The notes: generated from the sequence alone by a model not told the origin. Counted from the first letter of the stretch, positions 9,257-18,385 are shown. The stretch is DNA of 64,000 bases from Rhizobium mesoamericanum STM3625 (GCF_000312665.1 NZ_HF536772.1:3702786-3766785), one strand, 5' to 3'. Translations and numbers: made by a program.

Positions 9257-9319
9257 GAGTTGAAAGACGGCGGCGGACCTGATAGCCATTTTGCAGATGC
9301 AAAAACGGAGGGTTCGGGC

Positions 9320-10228
9320 ATGTGCGGAATTGTCGGTCTTTTCCTGAAGGATAAGGCGCTGGAGCCGAAACTCGGCGCGCTTCTGTCTTCCATGCTGATC
9401 AAGATGACCGATCGCGGACCTGACAGCGCGGGCATTGCGATCTACGGCAACGATATTGGCAATACAGCGAAGATAACCGTTCAGTCGGCCGATCCGGCCA
9501 AGGATTTCGAGGGGCTGGAACATGCACTGCGGCGGGCGCTCGAGGTCCCGGTGACCGTGGTGGTCAAGTACACGCACGCGGTCATCACCCTTGCCAAGGA
9601 CAAGCTCGACGAGGGCAGGGCGGCCCTGACGGCACTGCGGCCGGAGATCCGCGTCATGAGCAGCGGTGATACCGTCGAGATCTACAAGGAAGTCGGCCTG
9701 CCGAAAGATGTGGTCTCGCGCTTTGGCGTGACCGACATGTCCGGCACGCACGGCATTGGGCATACCCGCATGGCGACGGAATCGGCCGTTACCACGCTCG
9801 GTGCGCATCCCTTCTCCACCGGCGCGGACCAGTGCCTTGTTCACAACGGTTCTCTGTCGAACCACAATAACCTGCGCCGCGAGCTGAAGCGCGAGGGCAT
9901 GATCTTCGAAACGGAAAACGACACCGAAGTCGCCGCCGCCTATCTCACGGCAGAGATGGCCAAAGGCAAGGATCTCGGGGCGGCGCTTGAAAGCGCGGTC
10001 GACGATCTCGATGGCTTCTTTACTTTCGTCGTCGGCACCAAGTCGGGCTTCGGTGTCGTCCGCGATCCAATTGCCTGCAAGCCGGCGGTCATGGCGGAAA
10101 CCGATCAATATGTCGCCTTCGGCTCCGAATATCGCGCGTTGGTCAATCTCCCGGGCATCGAGAATGCCCGCATATGGGAGCCGGAGCCGGCAACCGTCTA
10201 TTTCTGGGATCACGAAAAGGCTGCCTGA
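9320..10228 (+). CDS. mgsA: N-methylglutamate synthase subunit A (glutamine amidotransferase-like, GlxB)
   Basis: 302 aa. ATG 9320 puts the nucleophilic Cys at position 2 (MCGIVGLF), required for class II Ntn amidotransferases, and follows GGAGGG. Other active-site parts include GIGHTRMATES and VHNGSLSNHNNLRRE. In N-methylglutamate synthase it acts on gamma-glutamylmethylamide and, with MgsB and MgsC, passes methylamine to 2-oxoglutarate to form N-methylglutamate. First gene of mgsABC-gmaS; mgsB follows after 29 bp. These genes are often annotated as glxBCD. Confidence 0.9.
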   Translation: MCGIVGLFLKDKALEPKLGALLSSMLIKMTDRGPDSAGIAIYGNDIGNTAKITVQSADPAKDFEGLEHALRRALEVPVTVVVKYTHAVITLAKDKLDEGRAALTALRPEIRVMSSGDTVEIYKEVGLPKDVVSRFGVTDMSGTHGIGHTRMATESAVTTLGAHPFSTGADQCLVHNGSLSNHNNLRRELKREGMIFETENDTEVAAAYLTAEMAKGKDLGAALESAVDDLDGFFTFVVGTKSGFGVVRDPIACKPAVMAETDQYVAFGSEYRALVNLPGIENARIWEPEPATVYFWDHEKAA

Positions 10229-10257
10229 TCGGCGCGCTGCAATCGAGAGAGTTTTTC

Positions 10258-10944
10258 ATGCCAGTTTTCGACCTATCCGTCACGCCGCTGCGCGAACTCA
10301 ACAGCACACTCCATGGCCTTGCGGCAGGCGCCAACGACACGGCCTTCGAAGTCATCAATCCGCGCGGCCACCATGCTGTCGCCGCCGGCATCGACGCGCC
10401 GGTCACCGTCGATATCAAAGGGTCCGTCGGCTATTACTGCGCCGGCATGAACGATGGCGGTATCGTCACCGTGCATGGCTCGGCGGGTCCTGGTGTCGCC
10501 GAGAACATGATGTCCGGCAGCGTCATCATCGAAGGTGACGCCAGCCAATATGCGGGGGCGACCGGCCGCGGAGGCTTGCTCGTCATCAAGGGCAACGCAG
10601 CGTCGCGCTGTGGCATCTCGATGAAGGGCATCGATATCGTCGTCTACGGCAATATCGGCCATATGTCCGCCTTCATGGGGCAGTCCGGCCATCTGGTCGT
10701 GCTCGGTGACGCCGGCGATGCGCTGGGCGATAGCCTTTATGAAGCCAAGCTCTTTGTTCGTGGCTCGGTCAAAAGCCTCGGTTCAGACTGCGTCGAAAAG
10801 GAAATGCGTCCGGAGCATCTGGCAAAGCTCTCTGAGCTTCTCGAAAAGGCCGGCGTGCGTGGCATCGCGCCCAGGGAGTTCAAGCGCTACGGATCAGCCC
10901 GCAAACTTTATAATTTCAACATCGATAATGCCGACGCGTATTGA
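10258..10944 (+). CDS. mgsB: N-methylglutamate synthase subunit B (GXGXG domain, GlxC)
   Basis: 228 aa, corresponding to the C-terminal GXGXG right-handed beta-helix domain of glutamate synthase, made as a separate protein. Repeated glycine-rich turns are visible (HGSAGPGVAENMMSG, GDASQYAGATGRGG, GNIGHMSAFMGQSG, GDAGDALGDS). It structures the complex between the amidotransferase and FMN subunits. ATG 10258 follows GAGAGAG and mgsC starts 15 bp after its stop. Confidence 0.9.
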   Translation: MPVFDLSVTPLRELNSTLHGLAAGANDTAFEVINPRGHHAVAAGIDAPVTVDIKGSVGYYCAGMNDGGIVTVHGSAGPGVAENMMSGSVIIEGDASQYAGATGRGGLLVIKGNAASRCGISMKGIDIVVYGNIGHMSAFMGQSGHLVVLGDAGDALGDSLYEAKLFVRGSVKSLGSDCVEKEMRPEHLAKLSELLEKAGVRGIAPREFKRYGSARKLYNFNIDNADAY

Positions 10945-10959
10945 GACGAAGGGGACCCC

Positions 10960-12288
10960 ATGAGCTACCACAATCCATACACGCCGCCGCGCAAGTCGGC
11001 CACCTTCGACGATCATACGCTCGCTGAAATCCGCCGTGCGGCGGCGACCGGCATCTACGATATTCGCGGCGCCGGCACCAAGCGCAAGGTGCCCCATTTC
11101 GATGATCTGCTGTTCCTCGGCGCTTCGATCTCACGCTATCCGCTCGAAGGCTATCGCGAGAAATGCGATACCACCGTCGTCCTCGGCAGCCGTTTCGCCA
11201 AGAAGCCAATCACGTTGAAGACCCCGATTACTATCGCCGGCATGAGCTTCGGTGCTCTTTCGGGCAACGCCAAGGAAGCGCTCGGGCGGGGCGCAACGCT
11301 TGCCGGCACGTCGACCACGACAGGCGACGGTGGCATGACGGACGAGGAGCGCGGCCATTCGCAGACACTGGTCTATCAGTATCTCCCCTCGCGCTACGGC
11401 ATGAATCCAAAAGACTTGCGCCGCGCCGATGCGATCGAAGTGGTCGTCGGGCAGGGGGCAAAGCCTGGCGGCGGCGGCATGCTGCTCGGCCAGAAGATCT
11501 CGGATCGCGTCGCCAACATGCGCAATCTGCCGAAAGGCATTGATCAGCGCTCGGCCTGCCGCCATCCAGACTGGACCGGCCCGGACGATCTCGAAATCAA
11601 GATCATGGAATTGCGCGAAATCACCGATTGGGAGAAGCCGATCTACGTCAAGGTCGGCGGTGCGCGGCCCTATTATGACACGGCCCTCGCTGTCAAGGCC
11701 GGTGCCGATGTCGTCGTGCTCGATGGCATGCAGGGTGGCACCGCTGCGACACAGGACGTCTTCATCGAGAATGTCGGCATGCCGACGCTCGCCTGTATTC
11801 GACCCGCCGTCCAGGCGCTGCAGGATCTCGGCATGCATCGTAAGGTGCAGCTCATCATTTCCGGTGGCATCCGCTCCGGTGCGGATGTGGCAAAGGCGCT
11901 TGCGCTTGGCGCGGATGCAGTTGCCATCGGCACGGCGGCGCTCGTCGCAATCGGCGACAACGATCCCAAATGGGAGGAAGAGTATCAGAAACTCGGCACG
12001 ACGGCCGGTGCCTATGATGACTGGCACGAGGGCAAGGACCCGGCTGGCATCACGACGCAGGATCCGGAGCTTGCCAAGCGCCTCGATCCTGTTGCGGCCG
12101 GCAGGCGCCTTGCCAATTATCTCAAGGTGATGACCCTGGAGGCGCAGACGATCGCGCGCGCTTGCGGCAAAAATCATCTGCACAACCTGGAGCCGGAGGA
12201 CTTGTGTGCGCTAACAATGGAAGCTGCCGCCATGGCGCAGATTCCACTTGCCGGCACCAACTGGTATCCAGGTAAGGGAGGCTTTTAA
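10960..12288 (+). CDS. mgsC: N-methylglutamate synthase subunit C (FMN glutamate-synthase domain, GlxD)
   Basis: 442 aa, the FMN-binding TIM-barrel synthase domain of the glutamate synthase family. Visible landmarks are PITIAGMSFGALSGNAKEAL, TTTGDGGM, the glycine-rich QGAKPGGGG segment, KVGGARP and the phosphate-binding SGGIRSGADVAKALALGADAV. It carries the reductive condensation giving N-methylglutamate. ATG 10960 follows GAAGGGGA. It is followed by a strong GC hairpin and then gmaS. Confidence 0.9.
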   Translation: MSYHNPYTPPRKSATFDDHTLAEIRRAAATGIYDIRGAGTKRKVPHFDDLLFLGASISRYPLEGYREKCDTTVVLGSRFAKKPITLKTPITIAGMSFGALSGNAKEALGRGATLAGTSTTTGDGGMTDEERGHSQTLVYQYLPSRYGMNPKDLRRADAIEVVVGQGAKPGGGGMLLGQKISDRVANMRNLPKGIDQRSACRHPDWTGPDDLEIKIMELREITDWEKPIYVKVGGARPYYDTALAVKAGADVVVLDGMQGGTAATQDVFIENVGMPTLACIRPAVQALQDLGMHRKVQLIISGGIRSGADVAKALALGADAVAIGTAALVAIGDNDPKWEEEYQKLGTTAGAYDDWHEGKDPAGITTQDPELAKRLDPVAAGRRLANYLKVMTLEAQTIARACGKNHLHNLEPEDLCALTMEAAAMAQIPLAGTNWYPGKGGF

Positions 12289-12293
12289 GATTC

Positions 12294-12317
12294 CGGCCGG
12301 GCCGAGGGGCCCGGCCG
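12294..12317 (+). terminator. Strong hairpin between mgsC and gmaS (no T-run)
   Basis: A perfect 10-bp stem, CGGCCGGGCC/GGCCCGGCCG, with a GAGG loop, 6 nt after the mgsC stop. No T-run follows, so it is unlikely to be a full intrinsic terminator. Partial attenuation or protection of the mgsABC transcript end is more likely. Confidence 0.5.
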
Positions 12318-12365
12318 CTGCATGCATCATCGAAGTGTCTCGAAGAAATCCAAAGGGGAACGAGA

Positions 12366-13673
12366 ATGACACTGGATCTTGCTGCCTTTGCAAAAGACAA
12401 AGGCATCAAATATTTCATGATCAGTTATACGGATCTTTTTTCCGCTCAGCGCGCCAAACTGGTGCCGGCCCAGGCGATTGCCGGTATGCAGGAAGAGGGC
12501 GCCGGCTTTGCCGGCTTTGCGACCTGGCTCGACATGACGCCCGCCCATCCCGATCTTTTCGCCGTGCCTGATGCATCCTCCGTCATCCAGCTCCCGTGGA
12601 AGAAGGATGTTGCCTGGGTCGCGGCCGATTGCATGATGGAAGGCGAACTCGTCGGCCAGGCGCCGCGCAATGTGTTGAAGAAGCTCGTCAGGCAGGCCGC
12701 GGCCGAAGGCAAGCGGGTCAAGACCGGCGTCGAAGCGGAATTCTTCCTGATCACTCCCGATGGCAGCAAGATATCCGACGAATACGACACGGCGGAAAAG
12801 CCATGCTATGACCAGCAGGCCGTTATGCGGCGCTACGACGTCATCTCGGAAATCTGCGACTATATGCTGGAACTCGGCTGGGGCGCCTATCAGAACGACC
12901 ACGAGGACGCCAACGGCCAGTTCGAGATGAACTGGGAGTTCGACGATGCACTGAAGACGGCCGACAAGCATTCCTTCTTCAAATTCATGGTCAAGTCGAT
13001 CGCTGAGAAGCACGGGCTTCGCGCCACCTTCATGCCCAAACCCTTCAAGGGCCTCACAGGCAATGGCTGCCATTGCCATATCTCAGTGTGGGACAATGAC
13101 GGCAGGATCAACGTCTTTGCAGATAGAGAGGCCGAATTCGGTCTGTCGGCCCAGGGTAAGCATTTCCTCGGCGGCATCATGAAGCATGCTTCATCACTGG
13201 CGGCGATCACCAACCCGACGGTCAATTCCTATAAGCGCATCAACGCGCCGCGCACGACATCGGGTGCTACCTGGTCCCCCAATACCGTGACATGGACCGG
13301 CAACAACCGGACCCATATGGTGCGTGTGCCGGGCCCGGGCCGCTTCGAGCTGCGCCTGCCAGATGGCGCGGTCAATCCCTACCTCTTGCAGGCGGTCATT
13401 ATCGCTGCAGGCCTCGACGGCTTGCGCAGCCGGGCCGATCCGGGACCTCATCATGATATCGACATGTATGCGGAGGGCCACCTGGTAAAGAATGCACCGC
13501 GCCTTCCGCTCAATCTGCTCGACGCCCTGCGAGCCTATGACGAGGACGAGGGTCTGAAGCAGGCGATCGGTTTGGAGTTCTCCGAAGCCTATCTGAAGCT
13601 GAAGCATCAGGAATGGAACGCCTACTGTTCGCATTTCACGCAGTGGGAGCGCGACAGCACGCTCGATATCTGA
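12366..13673 (+). CDS. gmaS: Gamma-glutamylmethylamide synthetase (type III glutamine synthetase-like)
   Basis: 435 aa. A glutamine synthetase fold with the metal-binding GVEAEFF near residue 121, NDHEDANGQFEMNWEF, NGCHCHISVW and the phosphate-binding loop NRTHMVRVPGPGRFELRLPDG. It ligates methylamine to glutamate with ATP, giving gamma-glutamylmethylamide, the substrate of MgsABC. Without context it could be called GlnT; the adjacent mgs, mgd and methylamine-producing genes decide the call. ATG 12366 follows AAAGGGGAACGAG. It is separated from mgsC by 77 bp containing a hairpin. Confidence 0.9.
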   Translation: MTLDLAAFAKDKGIKYFMISYTDLFSAQRAKLVPAQAIAGMQEEGAGFAGFATWLDMTPAHPDLFAVPDASSVIQLPWKKDVAWVAADCMMEGELVGQAPRNVLKKLVRQAAAEGKRVKTGVEAEFFLITPDGSKISDEYDTAEKPCYDQQAVMRRYDVISEICDYMLELGWGAYQNDHEDANGQFEMNWEFDDALKTADKHSFFKFMVKSIAEKHGLRATFMPKPFKGLTGNGCHCHISVWDNDGRINVFADREAEFGLSAQGKHFLGGIMKHASSLAAITNPTVNSYKRINAPRTTSGATWSPNTVTWTGNNRTHMVRVPGPGRFELRLPDGAVNPYLLQAVIIAAGLDGLRSRADPGPHHDIDMYAEGHLVKNAPRLPLNLLDALRAYDEDEGLKQAIGLEFSEAYLKLKHQEWNAYCSHFTQWERDSTLDI

Positions 13674-13706
13674 GTGCAGAGCCAAAAGATGCCTGAAATG
13701 ACCAAT

Positions 13707-13727
13707 GCGCCGGGACATACCCGGCGC
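13707..13727 (+). terminator. Hairpin between gmaS and purU (no T-run)
   Basis: An 8-bp stem GCGCCGGG/CCCGGCGC with an ACATA loop, 33 nt after the gmaS stop. As with the hairpin at 12294 there is no T-run. It may mark a processing or partial termination point between the amine and folate genes. Confidence 0.45.
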
Positions 13728-13768
13728 AGAGGCGGATTTCCAACCATGGACGGCGGATCAAGATCAGC

Positions 13769-14653
13769 ATGACGAGCTATGTATTGACAGTGACGTGCAA
13801 ATCGACGCGTGGGATCGTTGCGGCGATCTCGAACTATCTGGCCGAGCAGGGCTGCAACATCGTCGATTCCAGCCAGTTCGACGATCTCGATACCGGCAAG
13901 TTCTTCATGCGCGTCTCCTTCATCTCAGAAGAAGGCATCGGCGGCCCAGCGCTTGTCGAAGGTTTCAAGCCGATCGCCGGCAAGTTCGCCATGGATGCCG
14001 AAATCCACGATGCCAAGAAGCGCATAAAGGTGCTGCTCATGGTCTCGCGCTTCGGCCATTGCTTGAACGACCTGCTCTATCGCTGGAAGATCGGCGCGCT
14101 GCCGATCGACATCGTCGGGGTCGTCTCCAATCATTTCGATTACCAAAAGGTTGTCGTCAATCACGATATCCCCTTCCACCACATCAAGGTGACGAAGGAC
14201 AACAAGCCGCAGGCCGAAGCTCAGCTGATGGAAATCGTCGACCAGACCGGCACCGAACTCGTCGTTCTGGCGCGCTACATGCAGGTTTTGTCGGATGCGC
14301 TGTGCCGGAAGATGTCGGGCCGGATCATCAACATCCATCATTCCTTCCTGCCGTCCTTCAAGGGAGCGAACCCCTACAAGCAGGCCTACGAGCGCGGCGT
14401 GAAGCTGATCGGGGCGACGGCGCATTATGTGACGGCCGATCTCGACGAGGGTCCGATCATCGAGCAGGACACGGCGCGCATCACCCATGCGCAGTCGGCC
14501 GACGACTATGTCTCGATCGGCCGCGATGTGGAGAGCCAGGTGCTGGCCCGCGCCATCCATGCGCATATCCACTTCCGCACCTTCCTGAACGGCAATCGTA
14601 CCGTCGTCTTCCCGGCAAGCCCTGGTTCCTATGCCTCCGAGCGCATGGGGTGA
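13769..14653 (+). CDS. purU: Formyltetrahydrofolate deformylase
   Basis: 294 aa. An N-terminal ACT domain (residues about 3-85) precedes a formyltransferase-type hydrolase domain. The catalytic triad region is visible: Asn and His in INIHHSFLPSF and Asp in TADLDEGPIIEQD. It hydrolyses 10-formyl-THF to formate and THF, recycling folate when methyl oxidation floods the C1 pool. folD starts 3 bp after its stop. PurU is often found with demethylating pathways, which fits its position here. Confidence 0.92.
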   Translation: MTSYVLTVTCKSTRGIVAAISNYLAEQGCNIVDSSQFDDLDTGKFFMRVSFISEEGIGGPALVEGFKPIAGKFAMDAEIHDAKKRIKVLLMVSRFGHCLNDLLYRWKIGALPIDIVGVVSNHFDYQKVVVNHDIPFHHIKVTKDNKPQAEAQLMEIVDQTGTELVVLARYMQVLSDALCRKMSGRIINIHHSFLPSFKGANPYKQAYERGVKLIGATAHYVTADLDEGPIIEQDTARITHAQSADDYVSIGRDVESQVLARAIHAHIHFRTFLNGNRTVVFPASPGSYASERMG

Positions 14654-14656
14654 GCG

Positions 14657-15562
14657 ATGACGTCTGCGGCAGTGATCGACGGGAGACAAGCGGCGGCTTC
14701 GGTAATCGAGGCTGTAAAGGCCGCAGCGACAGGACTTGAGCAAGAGGCCAGGGTGAAGACCGGGCTTGCAGTCGTCATCGTCGGCGATGATCCGGCCAGC
14801 CACACCTATGTCGGCGCCAAGGGTCGCATGGCCAAAGAATGCGGCTTCAACTCCATCCAACACACACTGCCGACCGAAACGACGCAGGAAGAGCTTGCCG
14901 GCCTGGTGGCGGCGCTGAACGACGATCCCATGATCCACGGCATTCTCGTTCAGCTGCCGCTGCCGAAACATCTGAATTCCGATGCGATCATTCAGTCGAT
15001 CCAGCCACAGAAGGATGTCGACGGCCTGCATGTCGTCAATGCCGGCAAGCTGGCGACCGGCGATCTGGCAACCGGACTGATCTCCTGCACGCCGGCCGGC
15101 GCCATGCTTTTGGTGCGCTCCATCCATGGTGAGGATCTGTCAGGTCTGAATGCTGTGGTCATCGGCCGCTCCAACCTGTTCGGCAAGCCCATGGCGCAAT
15201 TGCTGCTTTCTGCCAATGCGACGGTTACGACGGCGCATTCGCGCACCAAGGATCTCGCCTCCGTCGCAAGAGGTGCCGATATTCTGGTGGCGGCCGTCGG
15301 CCGCCCGGAAATGGTGAAAGCGGATTGGGTGAAGCCGGGCGCCACCGTTATCGATGTCGGCATCAACCGGATCGATGCGCCGGAGCGGGGCGAGGGCAAG
15401 AGCCGGCTGGTCGGCGACGTCGCCTATGGAGAGGCTGCCGATGTAGCTGCCGCGATCACGCCGGTTCCTGGCGGTGTCGGGCCGATGACGATTGCCATGT
15501 TGATGGCCAATACCGTTATCGCAGCCCATCGCGCCGCCGGCAAAAGGCCGCCGAAGTTTTGA
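14657..15562 (+). CDS. folD: Methylene-THF dehydrogenase/methenyl-THF cyclohydrolase
   Basis: 301 aa, full length. Folate-site motifs YVGAKGRMAKECG (catalytic Lys) and VQLPLPKH, then QPQKDVDG, the NADP loop GRSNLFGKPMAQLLL, and the C-terminal signature PGGVGPMTIAMLMANT. It oxidises 5,10-methylene-THF from Mgd and the GcvT-like demethylases to 10-formyl-THF with NADPH yield. It is coupled to purU (3-bp gap). A housekeeping folD probably exists elsewhere, making this a pathway copy (inference). Confidence 0.93.
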   Translation: MTSAAVIDGRQAAASVIEAVKAAATGLEQEARVKTGLAVVIVGDDPASHTYVGAKGRMAKECGFNSIQHTLPTETTQEELAGLVAALNDDPMIHGILVQLPLPKHLNSDAIIQSIQPQKDVDGLHVVNAGKLATGDLATGLISCTPAGAMLLVRSIHGEDLSGLNAVVIGRSNLFGKPMAQLLLSANATVTTAHSRTKDLASVARGADILVAAVGRPEMVKADWVKPGATVIDVGINRIDAPERGEGKSRLVGDVAYGEAADVAAAITPVPGGVGPMTIAMLMANTVIAAHRAAGKRPPKF

Positions 15563-15635
15563 GCGAAATGCTATCTCGAGAGTGAGAAAAACCCTTCGGA
15601 TCGGCTTGCCAAGGCGTGAAAGATAATTATACTCA

Positions 15636-15650
15636 GGAAATAAATATTCC
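15636..15650. promoter_or_regulatory. Inverted repeat GGAA-N7-TTCC, candidate operator of the dimethylamine operon
   Basis: The element lies 22 bp before the start of the GcvT-like gene at 15673. Its 13-bp core GAAATAAATATTC differs by one base from the core at 9240-9252 before mgsA. A shared regulator of both operons is inferred. Confidence 0.5.
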
Positions 15651-15672
15651 ATAGAAGAAAAAGAGGGAACGA

Positions 15673-16806
15673 ATGGCATTATCATGGCGTTTCTCCGCCC
15701 TGGCGGACCGGCACCGTGCTCTCGGATCGAAACTCGAGGACTGGAGCGGCATGGGAACCGCTTGGACCTACGATAAGGACATCTCGCAGGAGCATGTCGC
15801 GATCCGCACCAAGGCCGGCATCATGGACGTTTCCGGCCTCAAAAAGGTGCATCTGGTTGGGCCGCACGCCATTGCCGTTCTCGACTATATCACGACGCGC
15901 GACATGTCGAAGATCTATCCCGGCCGCTCGGTCTATGCCGCGATGCTCAACGACCGCGGCTACTTCACGGACGACTGCATCGTCTATCGCACCGGTCCGA
16001 ACTCGTGGATGCTGGTGCATGGCTCTGGGTCCGGCCACGAGGAAGTGCTCAAGCAGGCGACCGGCCGCAACTGCGCCGTCCTCTTCGACGATGACCTACA
16101 CGATCTGTCACTGCAAGGACCGATCGCTGTCGATTATCTCGCCAAATATGTGCCCGGCATCCGCGATCTCAAATACTTCCATCATATGCAAACGACGCTG
16201 TTCGGCGCGCCTGTGATGATCTCGCGCACCGGCTATACCGGCGAGCGCGGTTACGAGATCTTCGTGCGCGGACAAGATGCGTCCTTGGTCTGGGACCGCA
16301 TCGTCTCGGAAGGTGAAGAGATGGGGATCATTCCCTGCTGCTTCAGCGTCCTCGACATGCTGCGCGTCGAAAGCTATCTGCTCTTCTATCCCTATGATAA
16401 CTCGCAAATGTATCCCTTCGCCGACCAGCCGCCCGGCGACAGCCTGTGGGAGCTCGGCCTGGATTTCACCGTTAGCCCCGGCAAGACCGGTTTCCGCGGC
16501 GCCGAGGAACATGCACGTCTCAAGGGCAAGGAACGATTCAAGATCTTCGGCATGCTGATTGATGCTGACGGTCCGGCCGATCTCGGCGACGAAGTCTATT
16601 ACGAGGGCAAAAAGGTCGGGGTCATCACCTGCCCCTGCTATTCGACGCTTACCAAGAAGTCGATGGCGATCGCCCGTCTCGATGTCGACAAGGCTGTGCA
16701 AGGCACGAAGCTGGAAGTCCGCGGCCAAAACCGCAAGGCGAGCGCGATTGCCCATACGCTGCCATTCGACGATCCGGAAAAGAAGAAGAGGACGGCCATC
16801 GGCTAA
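15673..16806 (+). CDS. GcvT-family folate-dependent demethylase, dimethylamine monooxygenase-associated
   Basis: 377 aa, an aminomethyltransferase-type protein. The folate/catalytic region YFTDDCIVYR corresponds to the DD pair of T-proteins, and SRTGYTGERGYEIFV is the typical central motif. It heads the operon with the three dimethylamine monooxygenase-type genes and tmm. From memory, a GcvT-like gene (dmmD) also accompanies dmmABC in marine bacteria. The likely role is to capture the formaldehyde-level carbon from dimethylamine on THF. ATG 15673 follows AGAGGGAACGA. DmdA-like activity on sulfonium compounds is a less likely alternative. Confidence 0.75.
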   Translation: MALSWRFSALADRHRALGSKLEDWSGMGTAWTYDKDISQEHVAIRTKAGIMDVSGLKKVHLVGPHAIAVLDYITTRDMSKIYPGRSVYAAMLNDRGYFTDDCIVYRTGPNSWMLVHGSGSGHEEVLKQATGRNCAVLFDDDLHDLSLQGPIAVDYLAKYVPGIRDLKYFHHMQTTLFGAPVMISRTGYTGERGYEIFVRGQDASLVWDRIVSEGEEMGIIPCCFSVLDMLRVESYLLFYPYDNSQMYPFADQPPGDSLWELGLDFTVSPGKTGFRGAEEHARLKGKERFKIFGMLIDADGPADLGDEVYYEGKKVGVITCPCYSTLTKKSMAIARLDVDKAVQGTKLEVRGQNRKASAIAHTLPFDDPEKKKRTAIG

Positions 16807-16817
16807 AGGAGGCGCTC

Positions 16818-17423
16818 ATGCTTGTCGAAGGCATTAAGAGCCGACCGGCTTACCGTGGTCTCTCCATTCAGCCACATGCCCGGCGACACCTCTTCGTTCT
16901 CGAAGGGGAAGGCGCCCTTGCTCTTCTCGATCAAGGCGCCGTGCTCGATGACGCAACGCTGTCGCGTAGCGAGATCCTTTACGTTGCACGCGGCTCGCAG
17001 GGCAAGGGGCATGATGCTTCCTTGCGCAATCTTGGCGCCGACATGTTCTTCACGGCGCCGACGATCGCCACGTTGCTCTTCCGCCTGAGAGGCTCGCTTT
17101 CGACGGCTCACATGGGCACGAGGCTCTATATCGCCGGCACCGAGGGATTTATCGGCCAAGCGATGATGGTGGCGATGGATTTGGGCATGGACCACGCCTC
17201 GATCATAACGGAGCATCGCGGCTCGCTCGCAAGGCGGGTACAGTGCGTGCACTGCAAGGGCGTCACAGACGATGTGACGCATAGCCCGTTTAACTGCGGC
17301 CATTGCCGGCTGCCGCTTCTGGTCCGCGATCATTATTCGCGCCGCCTGGGCGCCTTCCAGGGTGTCAATATCGATGCAGAGGAACCAGGCAGTGCGCCCG
17401 ATCCCGAGGAGTTGTTTTTGTGA
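16818..17423 (+). CDS. Dimethylamine monooxygenase small subunit (DmmA-family, zinc-ribbon tail)
   Basis: 201 aa. The N-terminal 150 residues show no catalytic motif I recognise; the segment TRLYIAGTEGFIGQAM is glycine-rich. The C-terminus forms a four-Cys ribbon (CVHCKG...FNCGHCRLPL, about residues 141-165) ending in VRDHYSRRLGAFQGV. The protein matches my memory of the DmmA-family subunit of dimethylamine monooxygenase; subunit letters differ between reports, so no symbol is given. ATG 16818 follows AAAGGAGG, and the next gene starts with a GTGA overlap, so the genes are coupled. Confidence 0.7.
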   Translation: MLVEGIKSRPAYRGLSIQPHARRHLFVLEGEGALALLDQGAVLDDATLSRSEILYVARGSQGKGHDASLRNLGADMFFTAPTIATLLFRLRGSLSTAHMGTRLYIAGTEGFIGQAMMVAMDLGMDHASIITEHRGSLARRVQCVHCKGVTDDVTHSPFNCGHCRLPLLVRDHYSRRLGAFQGVNIDAEEPGSAPDPEELFL

Positions 17424-18385
17424 GCGGTGGTACAGAAATTCCGGTCCGCGTCGCAAAGGTGACGCCGGTTGCCGAACGGATAAAGCGGTTCCGTTTCGAG
17501 CGTCTCGACGGTAAACCCATGCCCTATTTTTCCGGCGGCGCTCACGTCATCGTCTCGATGAACGATGAAGCCCATGTGCGCCGCAACGCCTATTCGCTCA
17601 TGTCGCCGCCACATGATTGCTCGGCCTATGAGATCAGCGTGCTGCGGGTTGAAGAATCGCGCGGTGGCTCCGCCTTCATGCATGACAAGGTAAGGGAGGG
17701 CGACGAGCTCAAGGTCTCCTATCCCGTCAATTTCTTCCAGCCGGACTGGCGTGGCCGCAAGCATCTCTTGATCGCCGGCGGCATCGGCATCACCCCTTTC
17801 ATCGCGATGATGGAGCAGTTTTCCCGCGAAGGTGCCAATTTCGAGTTGCACTATGCTGTTCGTTCGCTTGATCAAGGCGCTTACTGCCGCGAGCTTGTCG
17901 AACAATATGGCTCGCAGCGCGTGAAAATCTATTGTGACTCCGATCGCAATTTCATTCCGGTCTCCCGCCTTCTCGAAAGTCAGCCGCTCGGCACGCATCT
18001 CTATGTGTGTGGTCCGGCCGGGATGATCGATGGCGTGCTGAAAACGGGTATCCAAGCCGGATGGCCGGAGCAAAATCTCCATTCGGAACGCTTCCTGTCA
18101 TCACAACCCGGCAAGCCCTTCTCCATCGTGCTGACCCGATCGGGCAAGACCGTACATGTCGGCCATCACGAAAGCATGCTGGAAGCGATCGAGGCGGCGG
18201 GTGTCGATGCACCCTACCTCTGTCGCGGCGGAGCATGCGGACAATGCGAGACAGGCGTTGCCGTCTGTGATGGCAAACTTCTGCATAACGACGTCTATCT
18301 GAACGATGAAGAAAAGGCCTCCGACCGAAAGGTAATGATCTGCGTCTCCCGCTTTGAGGGGAGCGCGCTGCATCTCGACCTCTAG
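17420..18385 (+). CDS. Ferredoxin-reductase component of dimethylamine monooxygenase (PDR/VanB type)
   Basis: 321 aa from GTG 17420, which overlaps the preceding stop (GTGA). Domain order is FAD/FMN barrel (RRNAYSLMSPP), NAD(P)H domain (LIAGGIGITPFIAMM), then a C-terminal plant-type [2Fe-2S] domain with CRGGACGQCETGV and a final Cys in VMICVSR. It passes electrons from NAD(P)H to the oxygenase. An upstream ATG would overlap the previous gene by more than 100 bp and is unlikely. Position between the small subunit and the heme subunit fixes its partner. Confidence 0.85.
   Translation: MSGGTEIPVRVAKVTPVAERIKRFRFERLDGKPMPYFSGGAHVIVSMNDEAHVRRNAYSLMSPPHDCSAYEISVLRVEESRGGSAFMHDKVREGDELKVSYPVNFFQPDWRGRKHLLIAGGIGITPFIAMMEQFSREGANFELHYAVRSLDQGAYCRELVEQYGSQRVKIYCDSDRNFIPVSRLLESQPLGTHLYVCGPAGMIDGVLKTGIQAGWPEQNLHSERFLSSQPGKPFSIVLTRSGKTVHVGHHESMLEAIEAAGVDAPYLCRGGACGQCETGVAVCDGKLLHNDVYLNDEEKASDRKVMICVSRFEGSALHLDL

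Noticed and set aside
13925..15127. Minus-strand open frame (400 codons) over purU and folD
   Set aside because: Antisense to two conserved genes; no ribosome site or family resemblance.
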